Position numbers and translations under genes: made by a program. Positions 48,756 to 58,219 of a stretch of 64,000 bases of DNA are shown piece by piece. Positions within the stretch are counted from its first letter, which is position 1; each line of letters starts with the position of its first letter. Below the pieces are notes generated by a model. That model searched no databases. It was given only the letters and a program-made list of their open reading frames with translations, and was not told the origin of the DNA. Origin of the DNA: Bacteroidota bacterium (GTDB lineage Bacteria; Bacteroidota; Bacteroidia; Chitinophagales; BACL12); assembly GCA_016124275.1 (NCBI GenBank), contig WGOA01000051.1, positions 1 through 64,000 on the forward strand. The letters run 5' to 3'.

Positions 48756-49952
48756 TCAGGCTGTTTTGAGCACGTCCAACTCCCGCCCCACTTTGATAAA
48801 GCCGGCGATGGCGCGGTCCAGGTGCTCCCGGGTGTGCGCTGCAGAGATTTGTACGCGGATTCTGGCCTGGCCTTTGGGCACCACCGGGTAGTAAAAACCA
48901 ATGACGTAAATGCCTTCGGCCAGCAGGCGTTCGGCCATGTTCTGGCTGAGCCGGGCATCGTAGAGCATGATGGGTACAATGGCGTGTTCCCCTGGTTTGA
49001 TGTCAAAGCCCGCCGCTGCAATCTGCTCCCGGAAGTAACGGGTATTGTCTTCCAACCTGTCGCGCAATTCGGTGGTTTGGCTCAGGAGGTCAAACACGGC
49101 AATCGAAGCCCCGACAATAGAAGGAGCAACGGTATTGCTGAACAGGTAAGGCCGCGAACGCTGGCGAAGCAATTCCACAATTTCGCGCCGGCCGCTGGTA
49201 AAACCACCGGATGCGCCGCCCAGAGCCTTGCCTAAGGTGCCGGTGATGATGTCTATTCTGCCCATGACTCCGCGGTATTCGTGGGTACCCCGGCCGGTTT
49301 TTCCCATAAACCCGGAGGCGTGGCATTCGTCCACCATGACAATGGCGTCATAGCGGTCAGCCAAATCGCAGATTTTGTCCAACTGGGCCACCGTGCCGTC
49401 CATGGAGAACACCCCATCCGTTACAATAACCCGGTTGCGCTGGGCTTGTGCAGCCTGGAGCTGCGTTTCCAGATCGGCCATGTCATTGTGCTCGTAGCGG
49501 TAGCGAACCGCTTTGCACAACCGAACCCCGTCAATGATGGAAGCGTGGTTCAACGCATCAGAAATGATGGCGTCTTCCGGACCAAAGAGAGGCTCAAAAA
49601 CACCGCCATTGGCATCAAAAGCAGCCGCGTAAAGAATGGTGTCTTCCGTGCCCAAAAACGCAGCAATCTTCTGTTCCAACTCCTTGTGGATGTCCTGCGT
49701 GCCGCAAATGAATCGAACCGATGAAAGTCCGTATCCCCGATGGTCAATGGCTGCTTTGGCCGCTTCAACCACCTGCGGATGCGAAGACAGGCCCAGGTAA
49801 TTGTTCGCGCAAAAATTGATGACCTTGCTGCCGTCAGCAAGGGTGATCTCCGCGCCTTGCGGCGAACTGATGATCCGCTCTTTTTTGAATAAACCTGCGG
49901 ATTCAATGTCCTTGAGTTCGCTTTGAAGGCGTTGGCGTAGGCTGTCGTACAT
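48756..49952 (-). CDS. kbl: glycine C-acetyltransferase
   Basis: [71 protein letters not shown]. Confidence 0.95.
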   Translation of the reverse strand: MYDSLRQRLQSELKDIESAGLFKKERIISSPQGAEITLADGSKVINFCANNYLGLSSHPQVVEAAKAAIDHRGYGLSSVRFICGTQDIHKELEQKIAAFLGTEDTILYAAAFDANGGVFEPLFGPEDAIISDALNHASIIDGVRLCKAVRYRYEHNDMADLETQLQAAQAQRNRVIVTDGVFSMDGTVAQLDKICDLADRYDAIVMVDECHASGFMGKTGRGTHEYRGVMGRIDIITGTLGKALGGASGGFTSGRREIVELLRQRSRPYLFSNTVAPSIVGASIAVFDLLSQTTELRDRLEDNTRYFREQIAAAGFDIKPGEHAIVPIMLYDARLSQNMAERLLAEGIYVIGFYYPVVPKGQARIRVQISAAHTREHLDRAIAGFIKVGRELDVLKTA

Positions 49953-50568
49953 GGTTTTCGTGGGTTACAGGCGCTAAAATGACCTGAATGGGCGAATGAG
50001 AAGAAAATTTCTTTAGCGCAACACTGAAAAAAAACTGAGAAATTTTTTGGCGAAATTATCCCAAGTTTTCGGTCTGGCAGGGCGAAACAAGCGTCAAAAA
50101 CGCCCTTTAAAGTAGCCTAAGATACGCTGGTAACCTTTCTGCCATGTTTCTGTGCCATTCCGCGTGCCCATTGCCGAATGTAAAGAACATCGGATACAAA
50201 ACATGTCACAAATTCCGTAAAAACTATTGTGTTTGTTGGCTTTAAAGTTTTTCAAAATACCAAAATAGTACTTCCTAAATGCCTGTCACACAAGGTCATA
50301 AGTGGACATGGCAGTCAAAAATATGTCGAAGGTCCGGGAGCAAAAGCTTCGTTTCTGCGGCAACGCTCCCTACCTTCATAATCGCAATCCGGCAGCGCTT
50401 TCTATTCATCCGCGCGCCATTCGCCCCTCCTGGCGACCATCACTCCTGGTTTGTTATCGCTGAAAGGCGAGTTCGTCCCTCCAAAAAACACGCCCACAAA
50501 AACGGTGTGTCCAGGGCCTGGCTCCCTCCGGGAATGATTTTTTCATTGTTTACCCCTAGAAAGCAAGA

Positions 50569-52617
50569 ATGACGTTGATTACCCCTGCGCTGCGACTGGT
50601 TGCCACCCGAGTCGCCTATTTGTTAACCCTGCTCAGTGTTTCTTCCCTCCAGGCTCAGCCCGGTTGGGAAAGCGGCTGCGGAAACGGTCATTACGACCTG
50701 GCCGGCGCTGGAATACACAACCTGGCCAGCTATGACCTGGCTATCCCGGACGGACTGAGCGCCGACAGCATCGTCGTTGAAGTAGTGGGCAAGGGCGCTG
50801 TCGTGCCTACCCTCTGTACTTTTTCGTCCGATACAGAAGCAGCCGCTGCCGAAACAGGCAATAGCCTCATTCAAATTGGCACGGGCTCGCACCTGACCAC
50901 AGTTTTTCGCCGCACCATGGCCCCGGCATCGCAAATCACCGTAGCAACCGATGATCCGGCCAATACCTGGTCGGTGGTTGCTTATGTGTACCGCGCAGAC
51001 GGCTCCGGGCAGTCTTCCATCGGCGAATACGCCAACTATTACATTTACCGCGCAAACTGGACGGCTTCCTACTCCCTCGCTCCCGCCTCCGCCGCCCGCG
51101 ACATCACTGTTCGCATTCCCATCACCGATCTGGATGCCGACACCCGTGTCGCTTACGTGGCAGCCAGTGCCGGAGGAGTCAGTGCAAGTGAAACTGTGGC
51201 CATTTCTGATCTGGGCGAAAGGCTCCGCATCGTTGAGCTGCTGTTGAGCGGTGTTCCGGCCGATGTCACTTCGGTAGATGTACAGGTTACCAGCCCCAAC
51301 CCAACCACCAGTGGTTCACACGGTGATTCGTTCATCTTTGGTGTAGGCATCAGCAGCCGTTGCGACGGAGATTTCTCCCTCGCGTGCGATGGCGGTCAGC
51401 GCCTTGAGGTAATCGGCGCAGGTGCGCAAGGCAACCCAAGCACTTCGCTCCCAATTAGCGACCCGGCCAGCATTGACCGGATCGTGGTTGAAGTGGTGGC
51501 CAAAGGCACCTCGCTGCCCGAGTACTGCACCTTTTCTTCCGATGCAGAAGGCCCGATTAATGTTAGCGGCACCGATGTTCCCCCCACCGGCTTAGGTACC
51601 GAAGCAGTGCGCGTTTTCCGCCACACCATGGCCCCTGCCAGCAACATAACTGTTTCTACGGATGATCCCGATAACACGCAGTCTGTGGTGGCCTACATCT
51701 TCCGCAACGAAGACGGAGCTGCAGCCGTTGGCCACTTTGCCAACACCTACCTGTTCCGCGACGACTGGAACCACAGTTACCCGATTGCCACGGCCGATGC
51801 CCCGCGCGATGTCACCCTGGTTGTGCCTATCTCCGAAATTGACCGGGTTGGTCGCTACGCCATCATTCAAGCTACCGCAGGTGGCGTGACCAACAGCATC
51901 ACCATCAACACCTCTGACCTGGGCGACTACCTGACCATCGCACAATTGGTGTTGCCCGCCGTTCCCGGCAGCGCAAGCGTTGTTGATGTGACCGTATCTT
52001 CTCCTATGCCCAGCGGAAGTGATCCAGGCGGTGATTCCTTCATCTTTGGTGTGGTGGTCCAAACAGATTGTCGCAGTGCATGCGAAGCCCCAGCCTTCAC
52101 GGATTACAACTTTGTAACCCCAGTTTCCCCTATTGTTACGTGGGAAGAAGTTCCCGGTGCTATCCGCTACGAAGTGTGTGGCCGCCCAGTAGGTAGCTCT
52201 GTCTGGCGCTGCCATACCCGCACGGTCAACTTCAAGCGATTCTTCAACATGATCCCCGGCATGGGCCATGAATTGATCGTCCGGGTCATGTGTGCTGATG
52301 GCAGCATCAGCGAGTACAGCCCTGCCGATACCATCTACCCCATGGTCGGTCGCGAAAGCGAATCCATGTTGCCAGCACTTGCTGAAATCTATCCAAACCC
52401 TGCAGCACACGAAGTGTTTGTTACGCTGAACAGCGAAGCAGGCAAAACCCAGGTGGAGCTCCGCGATTTGTCCGGCCGCGTTGTGGCCATGGACCAGGCT
52501 GGCGAAGGCCAGGAAATCATTCGCCTGGATGTTGCCAATTTGCCTTCCGGCATGTACCTGGTGCACGTGTTGAACGGCGAAAGCAGCCGCACCGAGCGCT
52601 TGCTGATTGCCCGCTAA
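50569..52617 (+). CDS. T9SS type A secreted protein with two ~220-aa internal repeats of unknown family
   Basis: Two copies of (S)IVVEVV.KG...CTFSSD.E...FR.TMAPAS.ITV.TDDP.NT.SVVAY...GDSFIFGV; C-terminal YPNPAAHEVFVTL...RTERLLIAR. Confidence 0.85.
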   Translation: MTLITPALRLVATRVAYLLTLLSVSSLQAQPGWESGCGNGHYDLAGAGIHNLASYDLAIPDGLSADSIVVEVVGKGAVVPTLCTFSSDTEAAAAETGNSLIQIGTGSHLTTVFRRTMAPASQITVATDDPANTWSVVAYVYRADGSGQSSIGEYANYYIYRANWTASYSLAPASAARDITVRIPITDLDADTRVAYVAASAGGVSASETVAISDLGERLRIVELLLSGVPADVTSVDVQVTSPNPTTSGSHGDSFIFGVGISSRCDGDFSLACDGGQRLEVIGAGAQGNPSTSLPISDPASIDRIVVEVVAKGTSLPEYCTFSSDAEGPINVSGTDVPPTGLGTEAVRVFRHTMAPASNITVSTDDPDNTQSVVAYIFRNEDGAAAVGHFANTYLFRDDWNHSYPIATADAPRDVTLVVPISEIDRVGRYAIIQATAGGVTNSITINTSDLGDYLTIAQLVLPAVPGSASVVDVTVSSPMPSGSDPGGDSFIFGVVVQTDCRSACEAPAFTDYNFVTPVSPIVTWEEVPGAIRYEVCGRPVGSSVWRCHTRTVNFKRFFNMIPGMGHELIVRVMCADGSISEYSPADTIYPMVGRESESMLPALAEIYPNPAAHEVFVTLNSEAGKTQVELRDLSGRVVAMDQAGEGQEIIRLDVANLPSGMYLVHVLNGESSRTERLLIAR

Positions 52618-52649
52618 TCCGCTATTACCCGCCTAACCCTTTCTCTAAG

Positions 52650-52688
52650 ACAAGGCCCGACCTTAACCGGTCGGGCCTTGTTGTTTTT
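52650..52688 (+). terminator. Rho-independent terminator
   Basis: CAAGGCCCGACCttaaccGGTCGGGCCTTG followed by TTGTTTTT. Confidence 0.88.
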
Positions 52689-52794
52689 AGGCGTGTTAAA
52701 ATCTTCATATTCTGCGTTACGCCCAATTTTCGGCACGAATTTGGCGTTGTTGCCCAGCAGATGCCCGTCCAAACATATCCCAAATCGCAAGCCC

Positions 52795-53265
52795 ATGAAA
52801 CACCTCCTCGTTGCCGCAGCCTTGTTGTTTAGCACCGCTTCGCTGTTCGCCCAATCCGACTACCAGGGCGCATTTGGCTTGCGCGCGGGCTCGGGTTTTG
52901 GCCTGAGCGGCAAGTATTTCCTCAACCGGGATCTGGCGCTCGAAGGGCACTTTACCAGCCGGCGGCGCGGTTACGAGCTCACGGCGCTGGGTCTCAAACA
53001 CCGCGATATCGGCTGGCACCGCGAGTTTAACTGGTTCTATGGGGGTGGTGCCCACGTGGGCTTTTCGGAATACACGGACACGGAATCCGGGTTGGATCGC
53101 ACGCAAACCACCGTGGGCATTGATGGAATGATTGGCGCAGAATACACGTTTCAACCCATCCCGCTCAACCTGGCCCTGGATTTCAAACCGGAGATCAATT
53201 TCACCGGGGCCAGCGGCGTTTGCCTGCTCTGCGGGGCGCTGAGCATTCGCTACGTGTTCCAATAA
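52795..53265 (+). CDS. small outer-membrane beta-barrel protein
   Basis: Signal peptide MKHLLVAAALLFSTASLFAQ; beta-barrel-like strands ending LSIRYVFQ. Confidence 0.75.
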   Translation: MKHLLVAAALLFSTASLFAQSDYQGAFGLRAGSGFGLSGKYFLNRDLALEGHFTSRRRGYELTALGLKHRDIGWHREFNWFYGGGAHVGFSEYTDTESGLDRTQTTVGIDGMIGAEYTFQPIPLNLALDFKPEINFTGASGVCLLCGALSIRYVFQ

Positions 53266-53307
53266 AGCTTCAGATACTGCCCAAAGACCGGGCAGCGCAG
53301 CGGCCTA

Positions 53308-53514
53308 TTAACCTTCAATCCGGTTGTGGGTGCCATCGCAAAAGCAGCCCTTGGCGCTTTGGCGGCAACCGCACCACGCTACGCGCTGGTCGGCCTCAAA
53401 TGTTTGCAGCACCGGCTTAAAGCCGGTATTGAGGTGCGAACCGTCGCAAAACGGTTGTTTCCCAGCTCGACCACAAGCACACCAAGCATAGGTTTTGCCT
53501 GCTTCTACTTCCAT
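53308..53514 (-). CDS. CDGSH iron-sulfur domain protein with two CDGSH motifs
   Basis: CACGRAGKQPFCDGSH and CGCRQSAKGCFCDGTH. Confidence 0.9.
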   Translation of the reverse strand: MEVEAGKTYAWCACGRAGKQPFCDGSHLNTGFKPVLQTFEADQRVAWCGCRQSAKGCFCDGTHNRIEG

Positions 53515-53635
53515 TTATAGGGGCCCTTCTGGGCCATCACCGGTTTGGGCTGGTCGGACATAATCTTGCTGTTGAAAAATTCTGTTTGGGGCGGTAGCGG
53601 ACAAAAGAAGCATGCCCGCCCTTAACTGGCCGAGG

Positions 53636-53896
53636 CTATATCCGCGCAATGTTGGGCATGCCCAAGGTATCACGGAGCTTTTGCAGGGCGTTTTCCGGCA
53701 TGCAACGCCGTTCAATTTTGTTGACCAGAAACGTGCGGAAAGCCTTTTCCTGCTCGAAGCTTCTAAAACAACAGGAGCAACGGTCCAGTTCAAACAAAAA
53801 TTCCTGCATCTCCGTTGTGCTCAATTCCCCGTCCAAAGCCAGGTACATTTTGAGAACAACCTTGTTGCAATCGTGCGAAGTCATGGCATTACTCAT
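53636..53896 (-). CDS. anti-sigma factor-like Cys-rich protein
   Basis: HDCNKVVLKMYLALDGELS...LDRCSCCFRSFEQEKAFR...; directly downstream of the ECF sigma gene. Confidence 0.7.
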   Translation of the reverse strand: MSNAMTSHDCNKVVLKMYLALDGELSTTEMQEFLFELDRCSCCFRSFEQEKAFRTFLVNKIERRCMPENALQKLRDTLGMPNIARI

Positions 53897-53899
53897 CCC

Positions 53900-54511
53900 T
53901 CATCTGTTTTCTTTAAACCCCTGACTGGCGGCGTACGTCTTCAATTCCTCTTTGAGCATGTTCCTGGCTCTGTGCAACCTGGAGCGCACAGTGCCAATCG
54001 GCACATCCATTATACTGGCAATCTCTTCATACGTAAAACCCTCAATATCACACAGCAGCACAACAGTTCGGAAGTCCACTGGCAGATGATTGAGCGCGAT
54101 AGTGACTTCGTCGCCCATCAATCCCTGAAAAATCTCCTGCCGCAGGTCTACATAGCCGCTGTAACTGGCATCTTCCCGGTCCTGGTAATGAACAACCTCC
54201 TCGTAATCAATCGGATCGGGTTGCCGCGCCCGTTTCCGGTACTCGTTGATGAAAGCGTTCTTCAGGATTCTGAACAGCCAGGCTTTCGCATTGGTTCCTT
54301 CCTGGTAAGAATGAATGAACCGGTAGGCTTTTAAAAGGGTCTCCTGCACTAAGTCCTGCGCATCCACCTCGTTGTACGTCAGGTGAAACCCAAAGTTGTA
54401 CAACGTATCCATATGGGGCACGAACTCGCGCTGGAACAGGGCGTCTCGGCGAATCTTTTCTTCGGGGCTGATTTCTGGCGTTTCCAAAGCAGGAGGTGAG
54501 GGGACCAACAA
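53900..54511 (-). CDS. RNA polymerase ECF sigma factor
   Basis: AQDLVQETLLKAYRFIHSYQEGTNAKAWLFRILKNAFINEYRK; FTYEEIASIMDVPIGTVRSRLHRARNML. Confidence 0.95.
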   Translation of the reverse strand: MLVPSPPALETPEISPEEKIRRDALFQREFVPHMDTLYNFGFHLTYNEVDAQDLVQETLLKAYRFIHSYQEGTNAKAWLFRILKNAFINEYRKRARQPDPIDYEEVVHYQDREDASYSGYVDLRQEIFQGLMGDEVTIALNHLPVDFRTVVLLCDIEGFTYEEIASIMDVPIGTVRSRLHRARNMLKEELKTYAASQGFKENR

Positions 54512-54533
54512 ATGCGATCAAAAGCAAAGAGGG

Positions 54534-54541
54534 CAAATATA
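54534..54541 (-). promoter_or_regulatory. Bacteroidota -7 box TATATTTG upstream of the ECF sigma gene
   Basis: Exact TAnnTTTG match in the divergent intergenic region. Confidence 0.4.
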
Positions 54542-54706
54542 GGCAAGACGCCCGGGCATTCCTCGCTGTTCAGGCAGCGCCTGTTTACCGGTAATCTTAT
54601 CTTTATCGGGCGAAGGGCCGCCGTTCATTCAGCAGCTTTCCGGCAAACCCCATTCCCTGGCACCTATACCCGGCTTTCTGCCTGGCCAGGCAACTCCTCT
54701 CTCCCC

Positions 54707-56038
54707 TTGCGATTGCCCTTACCATTTTCAGCCACTGCACTCGCCCTTCTGGCCATGGGCTTTGTGCTCGTGGGGCTGGTCAGTTCCAATTTGTTGATGA
54801 GCATGGGCACCATCGGGCTGTTTATGCTCGCCTTGCTGCAGTTGGATCTGAGGCAAAAAATCAAACGCTTTCTGCACGATCCCGCCCTGCTCGGCCTCAC
54901 CGCATTGTTCTTCCTGTATTTGTTTGGCGGGATAGGTACGCAGGATCAGGACTTCTGGCTGGACAAGGTTCGCATAAAACTGCCCTTCGCCATCCTGCCC
55001 TTCGCTTTCGTCGCACTCCCCGACTTTTCCCCAAAAACATTGCGAAACCTCATGGCCGCGTTTGTGGGCATCACCACCTTGAGCGTCCTGGTTGTTTTGT
55101 TTCGCTACGCCATTCAACCCGCTGAATTTGCTCAGCCCTATATCCAGGGAATGGTTATGCCCACGCCCCTCAACCACATCCGGTACAGCCTGGTGGTTGC
55201 CTTTGGTATGGCCGTTTCCGTCTGGCTTGCCCGGCCATCCGAACAAGTGCCAACTGCCGTGCTGCAAATGGCGGGCCGCCGCTTTCCAAGCCGTTGGCTA
55301 TGGTTCCTTCCCGCCCTCTTTTTACTGGGATTTTTGCACATCCTGGCCGTCCGAAGCGGTTTGCTAGCCGCCTACCTGGTGGTCGGGTACTTGCTCATCC
55401 ACGCCATGGTCAACCGCCGGCGATACGCCCTCGGGACGCTGGTCATTGTCGGAGCCTTAGCCGCCGGTTGGGCCGCTCAGGAATACGTACCCACCCTTCG
55501 CAACAGGATATCGTATGCCCGCTATGATTTGGAGCAGTATTTCAGCGGCGAAGTGAACCCGGACTTATCTGATGCCAAAAGGATTGGTTCCATCCAGGCA
55601 GGCCTGCAACTGTTGGCCGAAAATCCGCTGACAGGTGTGGGCATAGGCAACATCAAGCCAGCGCTTAAGGCTGTTTACCAGGAGCACTTTCCCGGTCTGG
55701 TCGAAAACAACCCCTTGCCGCACAACCAGTTTGTCCTGGTAGCGGCCTGTACCGGTCTTATCGGGTTAGCCACCCTGTTGTGGGCCTTGGCAGCACCCTT
55801 TTTCGCTCCAGGTATGTTGCACAACACGCTCTTCATTTCCCTTCAACTGGTCATGCTGCCCTCCATGCTCACCGAAGCCACACTGGAGACCCAATACGGC
55901 CTGACGATTTACCTGTTCTTCACGCTCCTGTTTCTGCGCTACTGGTCGGTTGCACCGGCCGTCAAGGCAGCCGATACCAACCTGGAAAAACCCAAACGCG
56001 TTCCCGCTTCCGCTACCCCATGGCAAAAAGACGCCTAA
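54707..56038 (+). CDS. O-antigen ligase/polymerase family membrane protein (start approximate)
   Basis: Multi-TM; RIGSIQAGLQLLAENPLTGVGIGNIKPALKAVY...NPLPHNQFVLVAACTGLIG. Confidence 0.85.
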   Translation: MRLPLPFSATALALLAMGFVLVGLVSSNLLMSMGTIGLFMLALLQLDLRQKIKRFLHDPALLGLTALFFLYLFGGIGTQDQDFWLDKVRIKLPFAILPFAFVALPDFSPKTLRNLMAAFVGITTLSVLVVLFRYAIQPAEFAQPYIQGMVMPTPLNHIRYSLVVAFGMAVSVWLARPSEQVPTAVLQMAGRRFPSRWLWFLPALFLLGFLHILAVRSGLLAAYLVVGYLLIHAMVNRRRYALGTLVIVGALAAGWAAQEYVPTLRNRISYARYDLEQYFSGEVNPDLSDAKRIGSIQAGLQLLAENPLTGVGIGNIKPALKAVYQEHFPGLVENNPLPHNQFVLVAACTGLIGLATLLWALAAPFFAPGMLHNTLFISLQLVMLPSMLTEATLETQYGLTIYLFFTLLFLRYWSVAPAVKAADTNLEKPKRVPASATPWQKDA

Positions 56039-56802
56039 CCGCCATCGTTCCGGTCTTTAACGAAGTCCATAACCTGCGCGAGGTGCTGGATTCCGTGCGT
56101 TTTGCTGATGAAGTTCTGGTGGTCGATTCTTTTTCCACGGATGGAAGTGTGGCGCTGGCCGCATCGCTGGCCGACCGGGTGATCCAGCGGGAATACCAAT
56201 ACAGCGCCAGCCAAAAGAACTGGGCCATTCCCCAGGCAGCAAACGAATGGATTTTGTTGGTGGATGCCGATGAAAGAGTATCCGAAGCCCTTCAAAGGGA
56301 GATAACGGCTTTGCTCAACCGGGAATCCTTGGGTGAAACAGCCTTTTGGGTCAAGCGGCGGAATTGGTTTTTAGGCAAACGCGTCCGCTTTAGCGGCTGG
56401 CAGAACGACCGCGTCATTCGGCTTTTCCACCGCGACTTGCGCTACGAAGACAAACATGTGCACAGCGAAATTCGCGTGCAAGGCAAGGCCGGTCAATTGC
56501 AGAACGCGCTTCATCACAACACGGCGCGCAACATGGAAGCCTACCTGGAAAAATGGAAACGCTACGCGCGTTGGAAAGCAGAGGACGCTTTTGCGAAGGG
56601 CGTTAAACCGGGCTTTGTGCAATTTTTCCTGGAACCGCCTTTTCGCTTTTGGCGGCAGTATTTGCTGCAAGGCGGCATTCTGGACGGCTGGACCGGACTG
56701 GTCATTTGCGGGCTGGAGGGCAGCAGTGTGCTGCTCCGCTACTTTTACCTCTGGGGAATGTGGCGCGAATCCGAAGCAACCGCTCGGCTCAACAAGCCCT
56801 AA
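56020..56802 (+). CDS. glycosyltransferase family 2 (LPS core KDTX/WaaE-like)
   Basis: LTAIVPVFNEVHNLREVLDSVRFADEVLVVDSFSTDGSVALA; WILLVDADERVSEAL; start trimmed to MAKRRL. Confidence 0.9.
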   Translation: MAKRRLTAIVPVFNEVHNLREVLDSVRFADEVLVVDSFSTDGSVALAASLADRVIQREYQYSASQKNWAIPQAANEWILLVDADERVSEALQREITALLNRESLGETAFWVKRRNWFLGKRVRFSGWQNDRVIRLFHRDLRYEDKHVHSEIRVQGKAGQLQNALHHNTARNMEAYLEKWKRYARWKAEDAFAKGVKPGFVQFFLEPPFRFWRQYLLQGGILDGWTGLVICGLEGSSVLLRYFYLWGMWRESEATARLNKP

Positions 56803-56865
56803 AAACCCGCAAGACCCTTCTGATGTACCGGCTCAAGGGGCTGTTCTCTCCGTTCCGACTAAGCC

Positions 56866-58161
56866 TTACAACCCCGCAGGTCCCCGCGACTGAATCAACA
56901 GCGGCTTGACCGTTGAGCGTTCGCTGTTGCCAACGCGGAGAAAATATACCCCTGGGTCAAACCCACCCCAGTTGATGGACCAACGCTGCACCGGTGCCAG
57001 AAACTCGCGGTTCTCTAAAATCAACAGGCGGCCAGCTGAATCGTACAATTCAATGGGAATCACTTCGTCGCGGGGACCCGATAAAACAATCTGAAACGAT
57101 CCATTGCTGGGATTGGGGAATATAAACTCCAGGGTAGTGCGTTTTCCAGACCGGTCAGCACAGACGTCGGTTTTGCTGATTCGCTCGTAGAATCGGGTCT
57201 CGCAATTATCGCAGAAAAGTGACTGCATGAATTCAGCCATATAAACTACTACGGTGTCGTCAGAAACGGCTCCATGCCCCTGACCAACGTTTTTGTACAA
57301 AGTGTAGCATTGCCCGAGTCGCTCCATTTCAGCAGCGATGTCTCCCGAGCCGTAAATGTCAATGAACTTATCCGGGGCGTAACAATGAAAAATGGCTCCG
57401 TTGGTATAAGGCACAGTGAGGTCGCAAGTGCCATGAAACATAAGTTTTGGTATGTTTTTGCGACTCAACACGGCCAGGTTATCCAATGCTGCAGACTTCG
57501 TCACGATAGCAACGGGATTAATGGCATGGCGGTAATCATTTCCCGAACCGTCCAGGGGGCCGAGCTCCTCCGTTAAATAAGCACCCAAATCACCTTCTGC
57601 GGAATAGGTAGCGAACATGGCTGCTCCGCTGCCTGCACTGGTGCCAAGCAGCACGATCTGGTTGGTGTCTATGCCCCAGGATTCGCTGAATTCAACCATC
57701 CAACGATACGCGGCGCGAACGTCTTGCGTAGCCCGGTAAACGGCCCGCATGTACAAAGCAGTATCGGCAGCACAGGAATCGACCGCCGGCCATCCCAACC
57801 GGTAATCAGCCGCTACAAAAACATAGCCCCTTCGAACAAAATCAATGGCCCATTCCCTGCCTTTCTGGTTTGACTTTGAGCCCGCGTGAAATCCGCCACC
57901 GTGCAGGTACAGAATAACCGGGCGAAGGGCTGCTGTATCCAGCGCGGGGTTGGGGTAGTAAACATCCAGCTTTAGCGCTACCGTATCCCCCAGCCAGTCC
58001 ACCGCCCTGCCGTACTCCAGATCAAAATCAAGCCTGACGTCTGCCTGGGTAAAAATGGTGTCGTTTACCCCATAGCGGCCCTCCACACAGTACTGGGCGC
58101 GCGCGTGCATACCTGAAAGCAAGCCTGCCAAAACTGCCATTAAAACCTGAAATGCTCTCAT
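56866..58161 (-). CDS. secreted carboxylesterase/BD-FAE-like alpha/beta hydrolase with T9SS C-terminal domain
   Basis: VILYLHGGGFHAGSKSN; VLLGTSAGSGAAMFA; FIFPNPSNGSFQIVLSG. Confidence 0.87.
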   Translation of the reverse strand: MRAFQVLMAVLAGLLSGMHARAQYCVEGRYGVNDTIFTQADVRLDFDLEYGRAVDWLGDTVALKLDVYYPNPALDTAALRPVILYLHGGGFHAGSKSNQKGREWAIDFVRRGYVFVAADYRLGWPAVDSCAADTALYMRAVYRATQDVRAAYRWMVEFSESWGIDTNQIVLLGTSAGSGAAMFATYSAEGDLGAYLTEELGPLDGSGNDYRHAINPVAIVTKSAALDNLAVLSRKNIPKLMFHGTCDLTVPYTNGAIFHCYAPDKFIDIYGSGDIAAEMERLGQCYTLYKNVGQGHGAVSDDTVVVYMAEFMQSLFCDNCETRFYERISKTDVCADRSGKRTTLEFIFPNPSNGSFQIVLSGPRDEVIPIELYDSAGRLLILENREFLAPVQRWSINWGGFDPGVYFLRVGNSERSTVKPLLIQSRGPAGL

Positions 58162-58219
58162 TACCAGTATGAAAAGAAAGATACGCTATACCTGTGGTAT
58201 GTGCCGCCGCATTGGTGTT

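Noticed and set aside
48554-49021. 155-aa ORF downstream of kbl (KKKGGGKRKADATPAP...)
   Set aside because: Overlaps kbl in another frame; Lys/Gly-rich part comes from G/C-rich intergenic DNA.
54971-54996. Two adjacent CTGCCCTTCGC copies on the + strand
   Set aside because: Encode a natural LPFAILPFAF transmembrane stretch in the O-antigen ligase; match only the core and are probably coding coincidence.
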